Made by a program: the position numbers and the translations under genes | Part shown: in pieces, positions 1-10,195 of the stretch | How positions within the stretch are numbered: the first letter of the stretch is position 1 | Layout of the letters: each line of letters opens with the position of its first letter | The notes under the pieces: generated by a model | Told to the model about the DNA's origin: nothing | Seen by the model: only the letters and a program-made list of their open reading frames with translations | Databases searched by the model: none | From: Xanthostigma xanthostigma | Taxonomy: Eukaryota; Arthropoda; Insecta; Raphidioptera; Raphidiidae | Reading direction: 5' to 3' | DNA length: 64,000 nucleotides | Assembly: GCA_963575645.1 (NCBI GenBank) | Contig: OY754465.1 | Location: 40,016,401-40,080,400 of the forward strand

Positions 1-640
1 TTTGCATAGAACCGTCCACTATTGCGGCAACACGAATTTGATGCAACAAAATATGTAAACACAGGCAAAGAAATGCATCACCAACGTCGGCGTGAGTAGT
101 TTATCATTTTAATTAAAATGTACTCTGATATGATGTCTCTTGTATGACTCAAATACTGGAATATATAATTATTGCTAATCAATCAATATAAAATAAAGGA
201 CTAAGTATCTACACCGCCGATGTAGGTATAAATGTTTACATCACTATAATTGAAAATATATATAAATATAATCATATAAACTCAGGTGTATTTCGGAAGA
301 GATTTTTATATTAATTTTGATAAATACTGCTAACAATTTATTTACGTTAGAAAAACGCGATGTAACGCAAAATAATGACTATATTTCATTGCTAAATTTT
401 TTAATGGTCAACGTTTCAATTCACTAATTGTCCTGAAGGACTCACTATATGCCCAGAACTGCTAGCGATTTCAGAGAGATTTTCCGAGATTTTTTGAAAT
501 CAGAAATATTACTAACAACCAATGACTTGATAAAAGCTTTTGAGTGATTTTTATGACTCCCAAAGAAATATCTCCAACGAGATTTTTTAAACGAATATCC
601 CACGTACTCACTGACTGTCACGTCGTGCCATATTTATAAA
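1..640. other. AT-rich DNA, no gene seen
   Basis: No ORF of note, no RNA gene and no repeat that recurs elsewhere in the window was recognised. The stretch ends at the left inverted repeat of the mariner-like element. Confidence 0.5.
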
Positions 641-659
641 GGGTGTTTTTTTTGGAGGT
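641..659 (+). repeat. Left terminal inverted repeat of mariner-like element
   Basis: It reads gggtg, eight t, then ggaggt. It pairs with the reverse complement of 1523-1541 at 18 of 19 positions. Confidence 0.9.
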
Positions 660-722
660 TTGGTTTTGAAATTGGCAACACCGTTTCAAGTGACAGTTAA
701 TTTGACAGTTGACAGATGATTT

Positions 723-1437
723 GTGGTCAGTATGTTTTGCCATTTCACCATGAATAGACTTACATCAGTACAACGCTTGCAAATTGTGCAAATTTATTTT
801 GAAAATTATGGTTCAGTTTGTCAAACTAACCGTGCGCTACGTCCATTTTACGGTCGACATAATCGTCCATCCGAGCAAGTTATTTGTAAAACCATGGATC
901 GTTTTCGAACTACGCATACTCTAGTTGATAATACGCGTCCAAAAGACGCCATACAGTGCGCACAAAAGATGCCATTGCTGCTGTGGTGCGTAGTGTTGAG
1001 GAGGACCCGAATGAGTCGATACGCCGTCGTGCACAGCAATTGGGACTGTGCCCATCCACGTTGTGGAAGATTCTGCGAAAAGATCTTGGCTTACGGGCTA
1101 ACAAGATCCAGCTTGTGCAAGAGTTAAAGCCGCGTGACCAATATGCGCGCCGTACGTTCGGTGAATGGGCCGAAAACAATATTCAGCTTGATCCTCTTTT
1201 TCAACGCAAAATTTTGATCTCACACCTATGGATTACTTTCTTTGGGGATACGTGAAGTCACTAGTCTACGCCGATAAACCACAGACGTTGGATCACTTGG
1301 AAGTCAACATTCGCCGCGCTATTGGCGATATACGGCCCCAGATGCTCGATAAAGTGATCGAAAATCGGACTTCCCGATTGCGCTTCATTCAAGCCAGCCG
1401 TGGCGCCCATATGCCCGAAATCATATTTAAACATTAA
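723..1437 (+). pseudogene. Mariner-type transposase remnant, frameshifted and deleted
   Basis: Three reading-frame pieces make up one decayed transposase. Piece 1 (from about 723, likely start ATG 732 or 750, to about 940) carries a DUF4817-like DNA-binding helix-turn-helix, seen as YGSVCQTNRALRPFYGRHNR. After a frameshift near 940-955, piece 2 (956-1216) has the second DNA-binding part (SIRRRAQQLGL, STLWKILRKDLGLRA) and the linker up to KILIS, which in this family directly precedes the first catalytic Asp (ISDEAHF-type motif). Piece 3 (1228-1437) restarts at MDYFLWGYVKS, the third catalytic Asp region, and runs to the family C-terminus (taa 1435-1437). The catalytic core with the first two Asp residues is deleted. 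The product is therefore inactive. Known: mariner enzymes need all three acidic residues. Inferred: the junction near 1217-1225 is the deletion scar. Confidence 0.85.
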
Positions 1438-1522
1438 TGGCATAAAATTATATTTTAAATAAAGCCAACAACGTGGCCAGCAACCTTATTTTTACGTGTT
1501 TTATTTCATTTTAAATTTGTAT

Positions 1523-1541
1523 ACCTCTAAAAAAAACACCC
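1523..1541 (-). repeat. Right terminal inverted repeat of mariner-like element
   Basis: It reads acctct, eight a, then caccc, the inverted partner of 641-659 with one mismatch. Confidence 0.9.
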
Positions 1542-2215
1542 ATTGTTACCTGCATTCAATTTTCCAACCATCAGCCGCCGATTTTATTTACACGAAGCCA
1601 CGCCCTCCAATTTTACTGCTACAGCGAGTGGAATATATACTGTCCATTGAAACATGAAAATAAATTATCGATATCGCCGGAAATAAAGCAGAGTACACTT
1701 ATTTCTTATAAACTCAATGTCTGCGCTATTTCGGTATTGGGAAAGAAAACCCTAACTTATTTCTTCTTTATCTAAACGCATGACCTTTTGTGGCATCTGT
1801 TATCTAGCGTTTATAATAGTACTGTATTGCAGTCTTAATGATGTGGAAGCACAGACCCGTAGGTAATGGTTGAAAACAGTAAGGTGCAGAAGGGGAAGGA
1901 CAGGCACTGCTCATTTAACGAGCAACGAATTAACGACCGGGTACTGTGCATTGTAATGTCAAGTACTAAATATTTATGCATCTCTTGTGAATATATGGGC
2001 AATTATTCACAAACCAATCAATAATATTTTCACCAAATACCACCTGCCTACACAATTTTATCCGTGAAATAGCATAGCTAGTAAGTAAAATTAAGTGAAT
2101 ATTTATTTTAAATAAATCATTACATAAAATATGTGAATATTTTATTTTGCACAAATATACGTAGTTTATCACGGTATGGAAATTAAGTAGTACCTCTACG
2201 GTAATATATTATACA
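1542..2215. other. Unrecognised AT-rich DNA
   Basis: I see no gene, RNA or repeated family here; the short ORFs look random. Confidence 0.45.
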
Positions 2216-2713
2216 GCTAGCCGTTACCAGCGGCTTCGCACGCGATTGAGACGAAGCACGGATGTATTCCCATTATTTGGCATAGTTACTCATTTCTCGA
2301 AGTAGACCCCCCTAATAAATTTCAAAATTGATGACATTCACGTGATCAATGCCCCGACAAACCTTGTAAATAACACCTATGCTGATTTTTTAAACTATTT
2401 ATCTCTTTCCACCCTCTGAAGGGGTTGTTTCTGAAAAAGCACAAAACACAATATGTTTATTTATTTGTTGACATGAGTAATCCTGCGCATTATCGAATTG
2501 ATATATCTATCTTATATGATTTCTCCATGCAAATTTTGAACCCCCGTTACATCCTTTTAGGGGTCGAATTTTCAAAAATCTGTTCTTAGCGAATGCCTCT
2601 GTCATAATAACTATCTGTGTGCCACATTTCAGTCCAATCCGCCCAGTGGTTTGAGATTTGCGTTGAGATATCAATCAGTCCGTCATGGTTTTCTTTTATA
2701 TATTTAGATATAC
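2216..2713 (+). mobile_element. RTE-type LINE 3' region (or SINE sharing its tail)
   Basis: It opens with ctagccgttaccagcggctt and contains a blocky 3' UTR-like section with cccgttacatccttttaggg, then a stretch telling of a conserved tail (gaatgcctctgtcataataa, tccgcccagtggtttgagat), and ends ttatatatttagatatac. This layout matches the 3' ends of RTE-clade LINEs that are very common in moths, butterflies and other insects. No reverse transcriptase is present, so it is a 5'-truncated copy or a SINE parasitising that tail. The family name is from memory of such repeats, not a search. Confidence 0.6.
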
Positions 2714-4795
2714 ATCTTATTTTAGTGTTGTGAAGAAAATTTGTATTTATTATTTTTTTATATATTTAAATGGTAACTGACAGGTCTCTTTTGAAAATTA
2801 CTATTGGATTGCTAAGAATGTATGTATTTGTTTTAGATAAAAGTACGAGTGTTAAATGGGTCATTACTACTGCTATACAGGCATGAAAAACAGCTATTTT
2901 ACACGGAGGTGTGCAAAAAATATTTTATATGTTTAAAGCACTATAATTATCCTGTACCTTATAAATAACAAAACAGAATTACCTATGACTTTCTTGTTAT
3001 TCATCGGTTATCTGAGCTCTGTACACCAAGAATTATAAGGAATTTCAATAATAATCCTTTATACTAGTATTGTTTATAACTATCACTGTTTAGAATGAAC
3101 GAAAAGCCAATACCAATTCTAAATCAAACTCGTACGAAGCCGGGAAAAACAACTGGTAATTTTATAATATCTGCATTCTGACTCGGCATGTGTTTTTCGC
3201 GATGAATGTACTTTACGTATTGTTAACTAGAGTAATTAACGGATGCATTAATTACTGGAAAGAATGCGTTAAGCAGCCTCTTAATGACTTAATTAACAAT
3301 GATTTGTGCGAACAAGACGCGCATATCCTTAAATGTACACTACCGATCGACAGTCACATGTCCTCTATAATCTAATCGTCACATGTCTTCTAAAATTCGA
3401 ATTTCAAATTATTTATTTATATTGAATGTCTTTATTATAAAGAACCTTAAATAATCCTATTTAAAATTATCAATTATTATTTATTTATGAACGATTCTTA
3501 TCTTTAAAAATAAATCAAACATTAATTTTCAAAATTTTAATTAATTTTCAATTAAAAGTTTGCAGGTAATCATTTTTAATATATTTTTTGTATAGGTTAG
3601 TACCGGAACTTATTTAAAAAAAGACGTTAATTTAAAAAAAAACGGTTTTAATTTTACAGTGTACCCCGCGTTATTCCGAGGTTTGCTGGAATTAATTTTA
3701 ATTTTGATGGAATAAAAGTTAACATTAAATGGCTGAACAGTAGTGTATGCAATAAACATGTGCAAAGCAAACATTGCAGAAAATAAATCAATTGACACAC
3801 TGGAGAAAAATAAACAGTTCTTGTTTTTAAGTGTATTTTTTTATTATTATTAACATTTGCAATGTAAATTTGAACTTATTTTTAATTTATTTTACACATT
3901 CAATATGAATTTTAATGAACGTAATAAAATATTAAATTTTCGGCGCCATAGTGTGCACATATACAGAAAGAAAAGCATAAATTTTAATTATTTTCTCATC
4001 CAAGTCTCGTGCACTATAAATGCAAAACTCGAGTTATTTGATAAATTGACTACGACAAAACTGAATATGTTATTAGTATAAAATAAATTGCTTTAAAACG
4101 TGTAATATATTATGTATTTAGATGGACAAATTTACACACACAAAATTACTAATAACACACAGCTGACTGACTCCACCGTAATCCAACAGACTGAGAACAT
4201 TTGGAAAAAGAAACAATGGGATCGTCCCACATATTTTTTTTTATTAAAATCTACATTACAAGTAGTGCATGAAATACCTCTTTTGAGAACTTTTTTCGGA
4301 AACTTTTTCTACAATAAAAAAAATCCCAAAAGTATTTATTTTTCAATGGACTTTTAAATATATAATTATGCGGCTGCCGAAATGACGTAGATAATATTCC
4401 GTCTGTGATTGGTTTACTGTATCTACTCTCAGGTTTACAGATCTATTAAATTGAAAACCACAATGGAGATAATGTATATACATCTCTTTCTATAGATAAA
4501 GAAGTGTGACAGTCTTTTACGTGATCGTATGGCGGGTATGTGCTCACCGTAAAAATATATTTTAAGTGGAAGGATAAAGTATAAAATTGGTTTACATTAT
4601 TTATGTATGGGGAATAATATGCACTATAGGATATATTATAACAAGAAAGGAATAAGTAGCGAGTGGGAATATAAAGTAAATCTACTTGTGACTTCTGAAT
4701 TAAATTAGTGTATTTATACTATGACTGAAGTCTAAAAGGTACGCTAAAATATATGAAAGATTTGTTGATCTTGATTATTTCGCTATCAAACAAAA
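2714..4795. other. Gene-free AT-rich stretch
   Basis: Only short ORFs (for example 3190-3375, 3857-4081, 4112-4357) with no recognisable domain. The 4255-4350 part has loose similarity to 12440-12540 (shared tatttttcaatgga), so it is probably an old repeat. Nothing else can be supported. Confidence 0.45.
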
Positions 4796-4850
4796 ATTTA
4801 CCCGGGTGAAACCGGGTCGGAAGATATAATTATAGATATAAAGAAACATA
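4796..4850 (+). repeat. Short fragment of the cgggtg-type LINE/SINE repeat
   Basis: The segment ttacccgggtgaaaccgggt followed by cggaag resembles the start of repeat family H (16788-17132) and the fragments at 27358 and 31776. Too short to classify further. Confidence 0.4.
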
Positions 4851-5077
4851 ATAATATAAACAGTTTTGCCAAATCGTACTAAATCTATTGCTAAATTTTA
4901 TTTTCTAGTTAGATAAATCGCAAACAAATCTAATAAGTACGCTTTTAGAATATTAAAAAATGTATCTAATATTTACCTTTTTTCTATCTGTATTTATCTA
5001 TAAATTTAAAGTTTGAGATTAAACTTAAACAATTTACTGCGACTAAATTACTGAAAAAAACTGCGTATTTTACACTA
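4851..5077. other. No feature seen
   Basis: AT-rich sequence without recognisable content. Confidence 0.4.
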
Positions 5078-5310
5078 CTCACTACAGAAGTAAAACTGGT
5101 ATAGATAAAAAAAAACAAATAATAGCACCGGCCGCCGGGATCGAACACAACCTTTAGGTAACGATGCAACCATTCAACTTCGCCGCCAATCTAGCTTAAT
5201 GCTCTACGGTCATTTTTTATAGTATATGGTATACGTACACTGCGACACGTTCGTTACATTTTAAATTTTCTGAATCAATTTTACCCTATCGTGTCAAAAG
5301 AAGTGTTACT
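5078..5310 (-). mobile_element. tRNA-derived SINE, family B copy 1
   Basis: On the minus strand a tRNA-like head is visible at about 5128-5195: an A-box-like tggcggcgaagttgaatgg and a B-box-like gtgttcgatccc. The flanks (acagaagtaaaactggtata on one side, acacgttcgttacatttt on the other) recur around 57752-58010, which shows a repeat family and not a single tRNA gene. The 5' and 3' ends of the tRNA part do not form an acceptor stem. Confidence 0.65.
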
Positions 5311-5700
5311 TAAAAAATCTAACAACTAACAAACCTGATTAATGAAGTCAATTATATTATTGCGGTTTTATTTGATTTGAGAAGCAGGCGATAACCCATA
5401 TCGTGATCATATTATGTTCACTGTTTAGCATCAAAGGAAAGTGTCTTAGATTCCAATCATTCACTAAGATCACGAATTCACCATTACTCTCCATAGCAAC
5501 TATTTATGTACTGCGGAACCATAAATGTCGCTCTCATTAAACAAACTATCGAATCACGGATATTGAAACAATATCTATAGTAAAAACAGTTCAACTTTCC
5601 CTTCAGAAGTTACTGTATGCTACAACAGGGGTGTATTTACTATCGACTCATTGTTTCCGGTATTTTAACAGATTTTATTCAGTATCGTGAGACAAGACAT
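5311..5700. other. No feature seen
   Basis: AT-rich sequence; no gene or recurring repeat recognised. Confidence 0.4.
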
Positions 5701-5760
5701 TTTTTAAGATAAGATAAGATTTTATTGTCACATTATAAAAAAGTTACAATTTTACATATT
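5701..5760 (+). repeat. Likely LINE tail fragment
   Basis: The run taagataagataagatttta followed by ttgtcacattataaaaaagt looks like the simple-repeat 3' tail of a non-LTR retrotransposon common in insects. Fragment only. Confidence 0.35.
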
Positions 5761-6754
5761 TTTATATACTGGAATAAGCTTAATGCTAACATAATGTTGT
5801 TTATTAGTAGTCTTATGCGTTACCATTATTATTTTTTTTGTATATAGGGCAAATTAAAAAAAAAACCCTACGTTAGATCAAATCAAGACATTAGATCGCT
5901 TTATAAGATCACCTATCACTAAAGGACTTGAAAATGATTCTGTCAATTCCGATTTTTCTAGTTTCGCACGGGTAGATTTTGATTTGATAGTGTAGGATCG
6001 TTTATGGAGATGATATTGGCTACCCTTGCGCACAAACGAGTTTCGGGTCGGACAAGTCTGTTTTCTAGAAAACAATTTGGAAGTGAGTTGTGGAACCGAC
6101 ATTTTTACTACTTACAGCTTGTGTTCCGACTACCATCATTAAAAAATCTAGTATGTAAATGACAAAAATATTGGGGGGAAGGGGTGAATCCTAGTGAACT
6201 CTGGCTGCGATTTTGGCTCCTGAGATTATTTATTTTAATCAAAAGAAACATCACCCCCAATTCCATGTCTTAAAAGTATAACTATTTTCCAGCTGCACCA
6301 GCATCTTGAACGTGATAAACGAATCCATTCACTCAAGTAAATTTCAATTCTAAATAAACTTTTCGAAAACGAGAGTCGCATCTTTTAATTTCTTAGATAT
6401 AGAATAGATTTTAGTAAGTAAATGTGTAGTTTGAAGATTATATCAGATCAAACATCTGTAAGATTAATTTTTTTACAAGAAGTAGAATATTTCAAGTTAA
6501 ATGCAATAAAAATTCCAGAACAAATCATTTATAAAATTCTTGTTTCTGATACGTACCTGTTTTGTACTATGCGCTCTAGTTTAAATGTCATCCAATTTAT
6601 ATGCAATAACATATTTTCAATGAGTTATAAATATCAGAAGAATTTTTAAGATGCAAAACTTTACTTTCTATACTACCACTGAAAACTTGTTATAGGCGTG
6701 TTAGATAATAAAACATGGTTTCAAAATTTCATGTTCTTTCTGCATACAGTCGGA
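5761..6754. other. Gene-free AT-rich stretch
   Basis: Short ORFs at 5878-6102 (minus) and 6422-6649 (plus) show no recognisable domain. No RNA gene or repeat partner was found. Confidence 0.4.
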
Positions 6755-6992
6755 TTCATGAATTTTCAACTTATTTTATTCGCGTATTTTCAAGTTTTTA
6801 GTCTCTACTTCCCAACAAAATGTTTCCTTTTACGTTGTCCAGCCAATCTAAAAATATGCTTGAGACATTTAATCTCAAATTAATAGAGGTTTTTTTCTTA
6901 TTGATCTATAACTGCCACGAAGTGAGAATCAAGGAGACGTTGAAAATACATGAGTGGATTAGTTCGGGCAGGTTGAAAATACACGAGTTCTA
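6755..6992 (+). repeat. Family D short inverted-end element, copy 1
   Basis: Copies of this roughly 220-bp family also lie at 40022-40245, 53085-53315 and 58627-58775. The left end carries tattttcaac-type words repeated two or three times; the right end carries the inverted word (gttgaaaataca) twice, at about 6939 and 6971. The core contains the shared cacgaagtgag block. The build suggests a MITE-like DNA element with clustered subterminal motifs. No coding capacity. Confidence 0.6.
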
Positions 6993-7189
6993 CCGTATTT
7001 TATCAAAATTAACAAGATGACTTATTGTTGGTTTATGTATTATTTATTATTTAAAGTAGATAAATATTTTAACAGTAACAGGTGATATGAAAATACAGAT
7101 GGAATGAAGTTTTACAGTTTAAATCGAAGTAAAAGCAGGTGTCCAGACGGTTCCGACTTTCTAATATAAAAAAATGAGAGAGGCCGTCA
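6993..7189. other. No feature seen
   Basis: AT-rich; nothing recognised. Confidence 0.35.
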
Positions 7190-7262
7190 GTAAACTGGAA
7201 CGCCAGTTTGCAAGGGGACAGAGTTATACAGATTGATCGGCGACGGTCGAACTGTATATGAA
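7190..7262 (+). repeat. Repeat F, copy 1
   Basis: This stretch (aaactggaacgccagtttgc, agttatacag, gtcgaactgtata) matches 47347-47419 at most positions. It is a short repeat of unknown origin. Confidence 0.5.
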
Positions 7263-7313
7263 CGCAACTATTACTATTTTACTTACTTATTGTCATTAAT
7301 TTATTGATGAAGT

Positions 7314-8030
7314 GATATCTCGGTACAACACTTTCACGGTCACCTGGTGTTTTGGCTCTAGAAAATCGAAAAATAGATGGATTTCAATGATCTCGGTCTC
7401 AAAAAGTTCCATTTTACGGCGGATTTATGAAAATATTAGTTCACCCCGGAATTACAATTCGCATACCCGTTTATCGTTCACCCCGGAATTGTTTTTTTAA
7501 AAACTCCACATTTGCCCCTTCCCGTTTCACTGCGAGACAATTCGCATACCCCTTTATCGTTCACCCCGGAATTACAATTCGCATACCCCTTTATCGTTCA
7601 CCCCGAAATTACAATTCACATACCCGTTTATCGTTCACCCCGGAATTGTTTTTTTAAAAACTCCACATTTGCCCCTTCCCGTTTTACTGCGAGACAATTC
7701 GCATACCCCTTTATCGTTTACTCCGGAATTACAATTCGCATACCCGTTTATCGTTCACCCCGGAATTACAATTCGCATACCCGTTTATCGTTCACCCCGG
7801 AATTGACGTCAGAAACAGTTATAAAGAATTATATGTAGAAAGTCAATTTTTTTTGCATTTAAAATCATGAAACTGTGAGAAATATTGATTTTTTCAATTT
7901 TCGTATTTTTTTCCATAAATCCGCCTTAAAAACGAAGATTTAAAAAAAAAATTCATCGAAATCGGATGATTTTTCGATTTTCTAGAGCCAAAAAACCAGG
8001 TGACCGCGAAAGTGTATAATAACCGATATC
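7314..8030. mobile_element. Foldback element with minisatellite core
   Basis: Two arms of about 120 bp are in inverted orientation: 7314-7436 and 7910-8030. They share ctttcacggtcacctggt (one mismatch), ttggctctagaaaatcgaaa and ggcggattta. Between them is a minisatellite array (7440-7805) with no arm similarity. Long inverted ends plus internal tandem repeats resemble Drosophila Foldback (FB)-type or MITE-like DNA elements. The outermost matching bases are gatatc on each side; a target duplication was not found, so the exact ends are uncertain. Confidence 0.75.
7440..7805 (+). repeat. 37-bp minisatellite with 83-bp long units
   Basis: Unit starts are at 7440, 7477, 7560, 7597, 7634, 7717, 7754 and 7791. 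Short units (S, 37 bp) begin ttcaccccggaattacaatt and end gtttatcg or ctttatcg. The long units at 7477 and 7634 (L, 83 bp) replace the centre with a t-rich block and cccgtttcactgcgagac. The order is S-L-S, S-L-S, S and then a partial unit that starts like L, giving a 157-bp higher-order period. Open reading frames across this array merely translate the repeat and are not genes. Confidence 0.9.
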
Positions 8031-8544
8031 TGTATTCCTCCGGGATAAAGAATTTTGATGGCACAGAAAAATTTGTTAATTATGACAAGTACTTTTGATT
8101 ATGTTTATTCTAAGCAACATATGGTCCTACATCAGACAGTGCCCTGTGAAAGGCAATTTAATGTCGGAATATAATACTAGGCCACAGAAAGAGACAAGCA
8201 TTTTACATTATAATTTTTTATTCAGAATAAAAGGCATGTAATCCGATTATTGTTTTAATTGCAATAAATTATTGCACTGATGCATTTCCTTTTAAAATAT
8301 TCAACAGTCACCGATATACAGTGCTACGCAACAAAAAACTACACATCATGACATGCCGTCAATTTGATAACTTTCGTAATTCAGCATCAATTAAAAAAAA
8401 TACTGGTTGCAGTGCCAAACCCTGCCGACAAAATAGTGTACTTTCAATGCATTATGACGTAATCTCTTAATGTGTCCTTTAAAATGACTAGTCACCCATT
8501 TTATCAATACAACCACATTATATAGCCTTTCAGGAAAGATATTA
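8031..8544. other. No feature seen
   Basis: AT-rich sequence, no gene or repeat partner recognised. Confidence 0.4.
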
Positions 8545-8817
8545 TAGATTAGATATAGTTGGCAAAACCAAAAGTGCACATCCCGCAAGTTTTCCACTGT
8601 ATGATAAAAAAATAACAATTAAAAAATATTTTTAATAAATTTAAAAAGATTTAAAAATTTAAAGAAATAAATAATTAAAAATTGAAAAAATATTTTTTTT
8701 TAAGTTTGCAAAAATAAAAAAAATTAAGAACTATACATAATATAATATATAATTAATATCAAGTGGAATAAAATAAAACAAAATAAAAAGAAAAAAAAAA
8801 AGAAAAAAGTCAATGAT

Positions 8818-8887
8818 ACCGTAAGGAATCGAACCCAGGACCTTGCCCTTGGGAATCCAAAGGCATAACCATTACGCCACGGCTGCC
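8818..8887 (-). repeat. tRNA-like head of family A (not a tRNA gene)
   Basis: The minus strand reads with an A box (tggcgtaatgg at 8870-8880) and a B box (ggttcgattcc at 8825-8835). The 5' start ggcagcc has no matching 3' acceptor strand (the 3' side reads ttacggt), so this is a tRNA-derived RNA polymerase III promoter region of a SINE, not a functional tRNA. Confidence 0.65.
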
Positions 8888-9144
8888 TAATACGTGTAGT
8901 GGTGTTATCACGGTATACAAGTGTAGCACTTGTTTTATGGATTACACTATATTTTCACAGCAATTATTATATTGTTTTTAAACTATATTAGCTGTCAAAA
9001 ATAATAAAAAATAAAACTGTTTATAAAAATTAAACTACTGAACACATTTTAGTGAATTTAAATAGGGTTCTGGTCTGATAGTAAACAAAGTGAATAAAAT
9101 ATAACCCAAGGCAATCCGACCAAAATTGCGATCTGTAGGGTCGT

Positions 9145-9187
9145 GACGTACGTACGTACATACGTACGTACGTACGTACATACGTAC
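9145..9187. repeat. (ACGT)n microsatellite
   Basis: A run of acgt units broken by two acat units lies inside family A. The second family copy has only a few of these units at the matching place. Confidence 0.85.
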
Positions 9188-9457
9188 AGACCAACCGACA
9201 ACTGCTGTTTGTGATTTTCAATTACAATTTTAATAGTATTTATGAACTCAAATTGATTTAAAAATGGTTCTATTTTATAGATTAGAATCTCCTCTTTTCA
9301 AAAAGCTTCAATTTGAATGGATTTCGTGTGAAATTAACTTAAATATAACTTCTTATATGAACGTAAGTCAGCTCTGACGCACAAAGCGATAATAAAGCAC
9401 ATACCGCTAGTTTAGCGGTATGTGCAATTATAGATTAGAAATGAAGAACTTAGTTTG

Positions 9458-10195
9458 CTACGATGATATGAAACATTCATTATTGACATTATAATGCGAT
9501 ATTAAAAAAATTGAAAAAAAGTTTGACCCTGCAGGCCATCCCTGAAACTTCCCGCTATTTTCGAGTTCAAAACGCTCAAAAATATATAAAATATAGCAAG
9601 AAGTTAAATTTTTTAGCTCCCAGAGCTCAAAAAAAAAACACTTTCTTAAGAATTTTTCGTTCACGATATCTCTTGAACAAATAAACCGATTTTGATGCGG
9701 CTTGAGGCAATCGACGCAGTTTTTTGAGAAAAAGAGCTGATTCGATTTCGGAATTTATCGGTTAAGTAGTTTAAAAAATATTCCAAAAAAACAACATTCT
9801 AAAAATGTTTAAAACTAAGTTCAGCAAAGTCACGTCAGATGCCGCAAACCGCGTTTCAATCGGACACTCCGTTCAAAAGTTATAAGAGGTTAACATACAA
9901 CTTGCAAGTACACACACACACACCAACATACAGCCCTACGAACATCAACGCCAAAATAGTAAGAATAGCTTCCTAGGACTTTAAAACGTCGAGATCTGAC
10001 GAAAACTAGATTTGCGAAAATCGAGATGAAAACAATAACGTCCCAATTTTTTTGGAAAAAAAATTGATTTCTTTTTTCTTTATAGCGGGAAGTTAAAAAA
10101 ATTTTATTCAAACCTAATTTGCAATAAAGGAGATTTATAAAACAAAAAAATAAATAAAATGCTCCAATCAGGACTCCAACCCGAATCTCCACTAC
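9458..10195 (-). mobile_element. Family C tRNA-headed repeat, copy 1
   Basis: On the minus strand the element starts with a tRNA-like head (about 10195-10155: gcagtagtggagattcgggt then tggagtcc), continues with a body containing agttaacttcccgc-type ends, and finishes with taatatcgcattataatgtc at about 9475-9505. The body matches 62456-63560 in the other orientation (tgtccg, cggtttgcggcatctgacgt, atggcctgcagggtcaaac). A short version at 52138-52275 joins head directly to tail. Contains a short ca repeat. No protein is encoded. Confidence 0.65.

Larger units (their letters stand above)
641..1541 (+). mobile_element. Mariner-like DNA transposon, internally deleted
   Basis: A 901-bp element is bounded by near-perfect 19-bp terminal inverted repeats (18 of 19 positions match). 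Inside is a broken transposase whose N-terminal half resembles the DUF4817-type helix-turn-helix domain common in insect mariner-like elements, and whose C-terminal end carries the DYFLWG motif found at the third catalytic aspartate. The first and second catalytic aspartate regions are missing, so the copy cannot make an active enzyme. A clean TA target duplication is not visible (left flank ends ataaa, right flank starts attg), so the flanks may have mutated or the family may have extra terminal bases. Confidence 0.85.
8545..9400 (-). mobile_element. Composite tRNA-headed repeat, family A copy 1
   Basis: About 850 bp that recurs, diverged, at 38800-39350. Shared landmarks are ccaaaagtgcacatcccgc at one end, ttataaaaattaaactac in the middle, accaaccgayaactgctgtt and aaatggatttc-type words at the other end. 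Near the middle is a tRNA-like segment on the minus strand (8818-8887). In the second copy this segment is badly decayed. The composition, with no ORF, suggests a long SINE or a SINE joined to another non-coding element. Confidence 0.6.

Noticed and set aside
7440-7805. Regularly spaced repeats as a CRISPR array
   Set aside because: Spacers are themselves repeated, units are joined directly, and the context is a eukaryotic foldback element.
7427-7838. Two overlapping ORFs with repeating PRNYNSHTRLSF-like peptides
   Set aside because: They translate the 37-bp minisatellite; the length of 37 is not a multiple of three and the array is explained as repeat DNA.
8818-8887. A genuine tRNA gene
   Set aside because: A and B boxes are present but the acceptor stem does not pair, and the segment lies inside a dispersed repeat.
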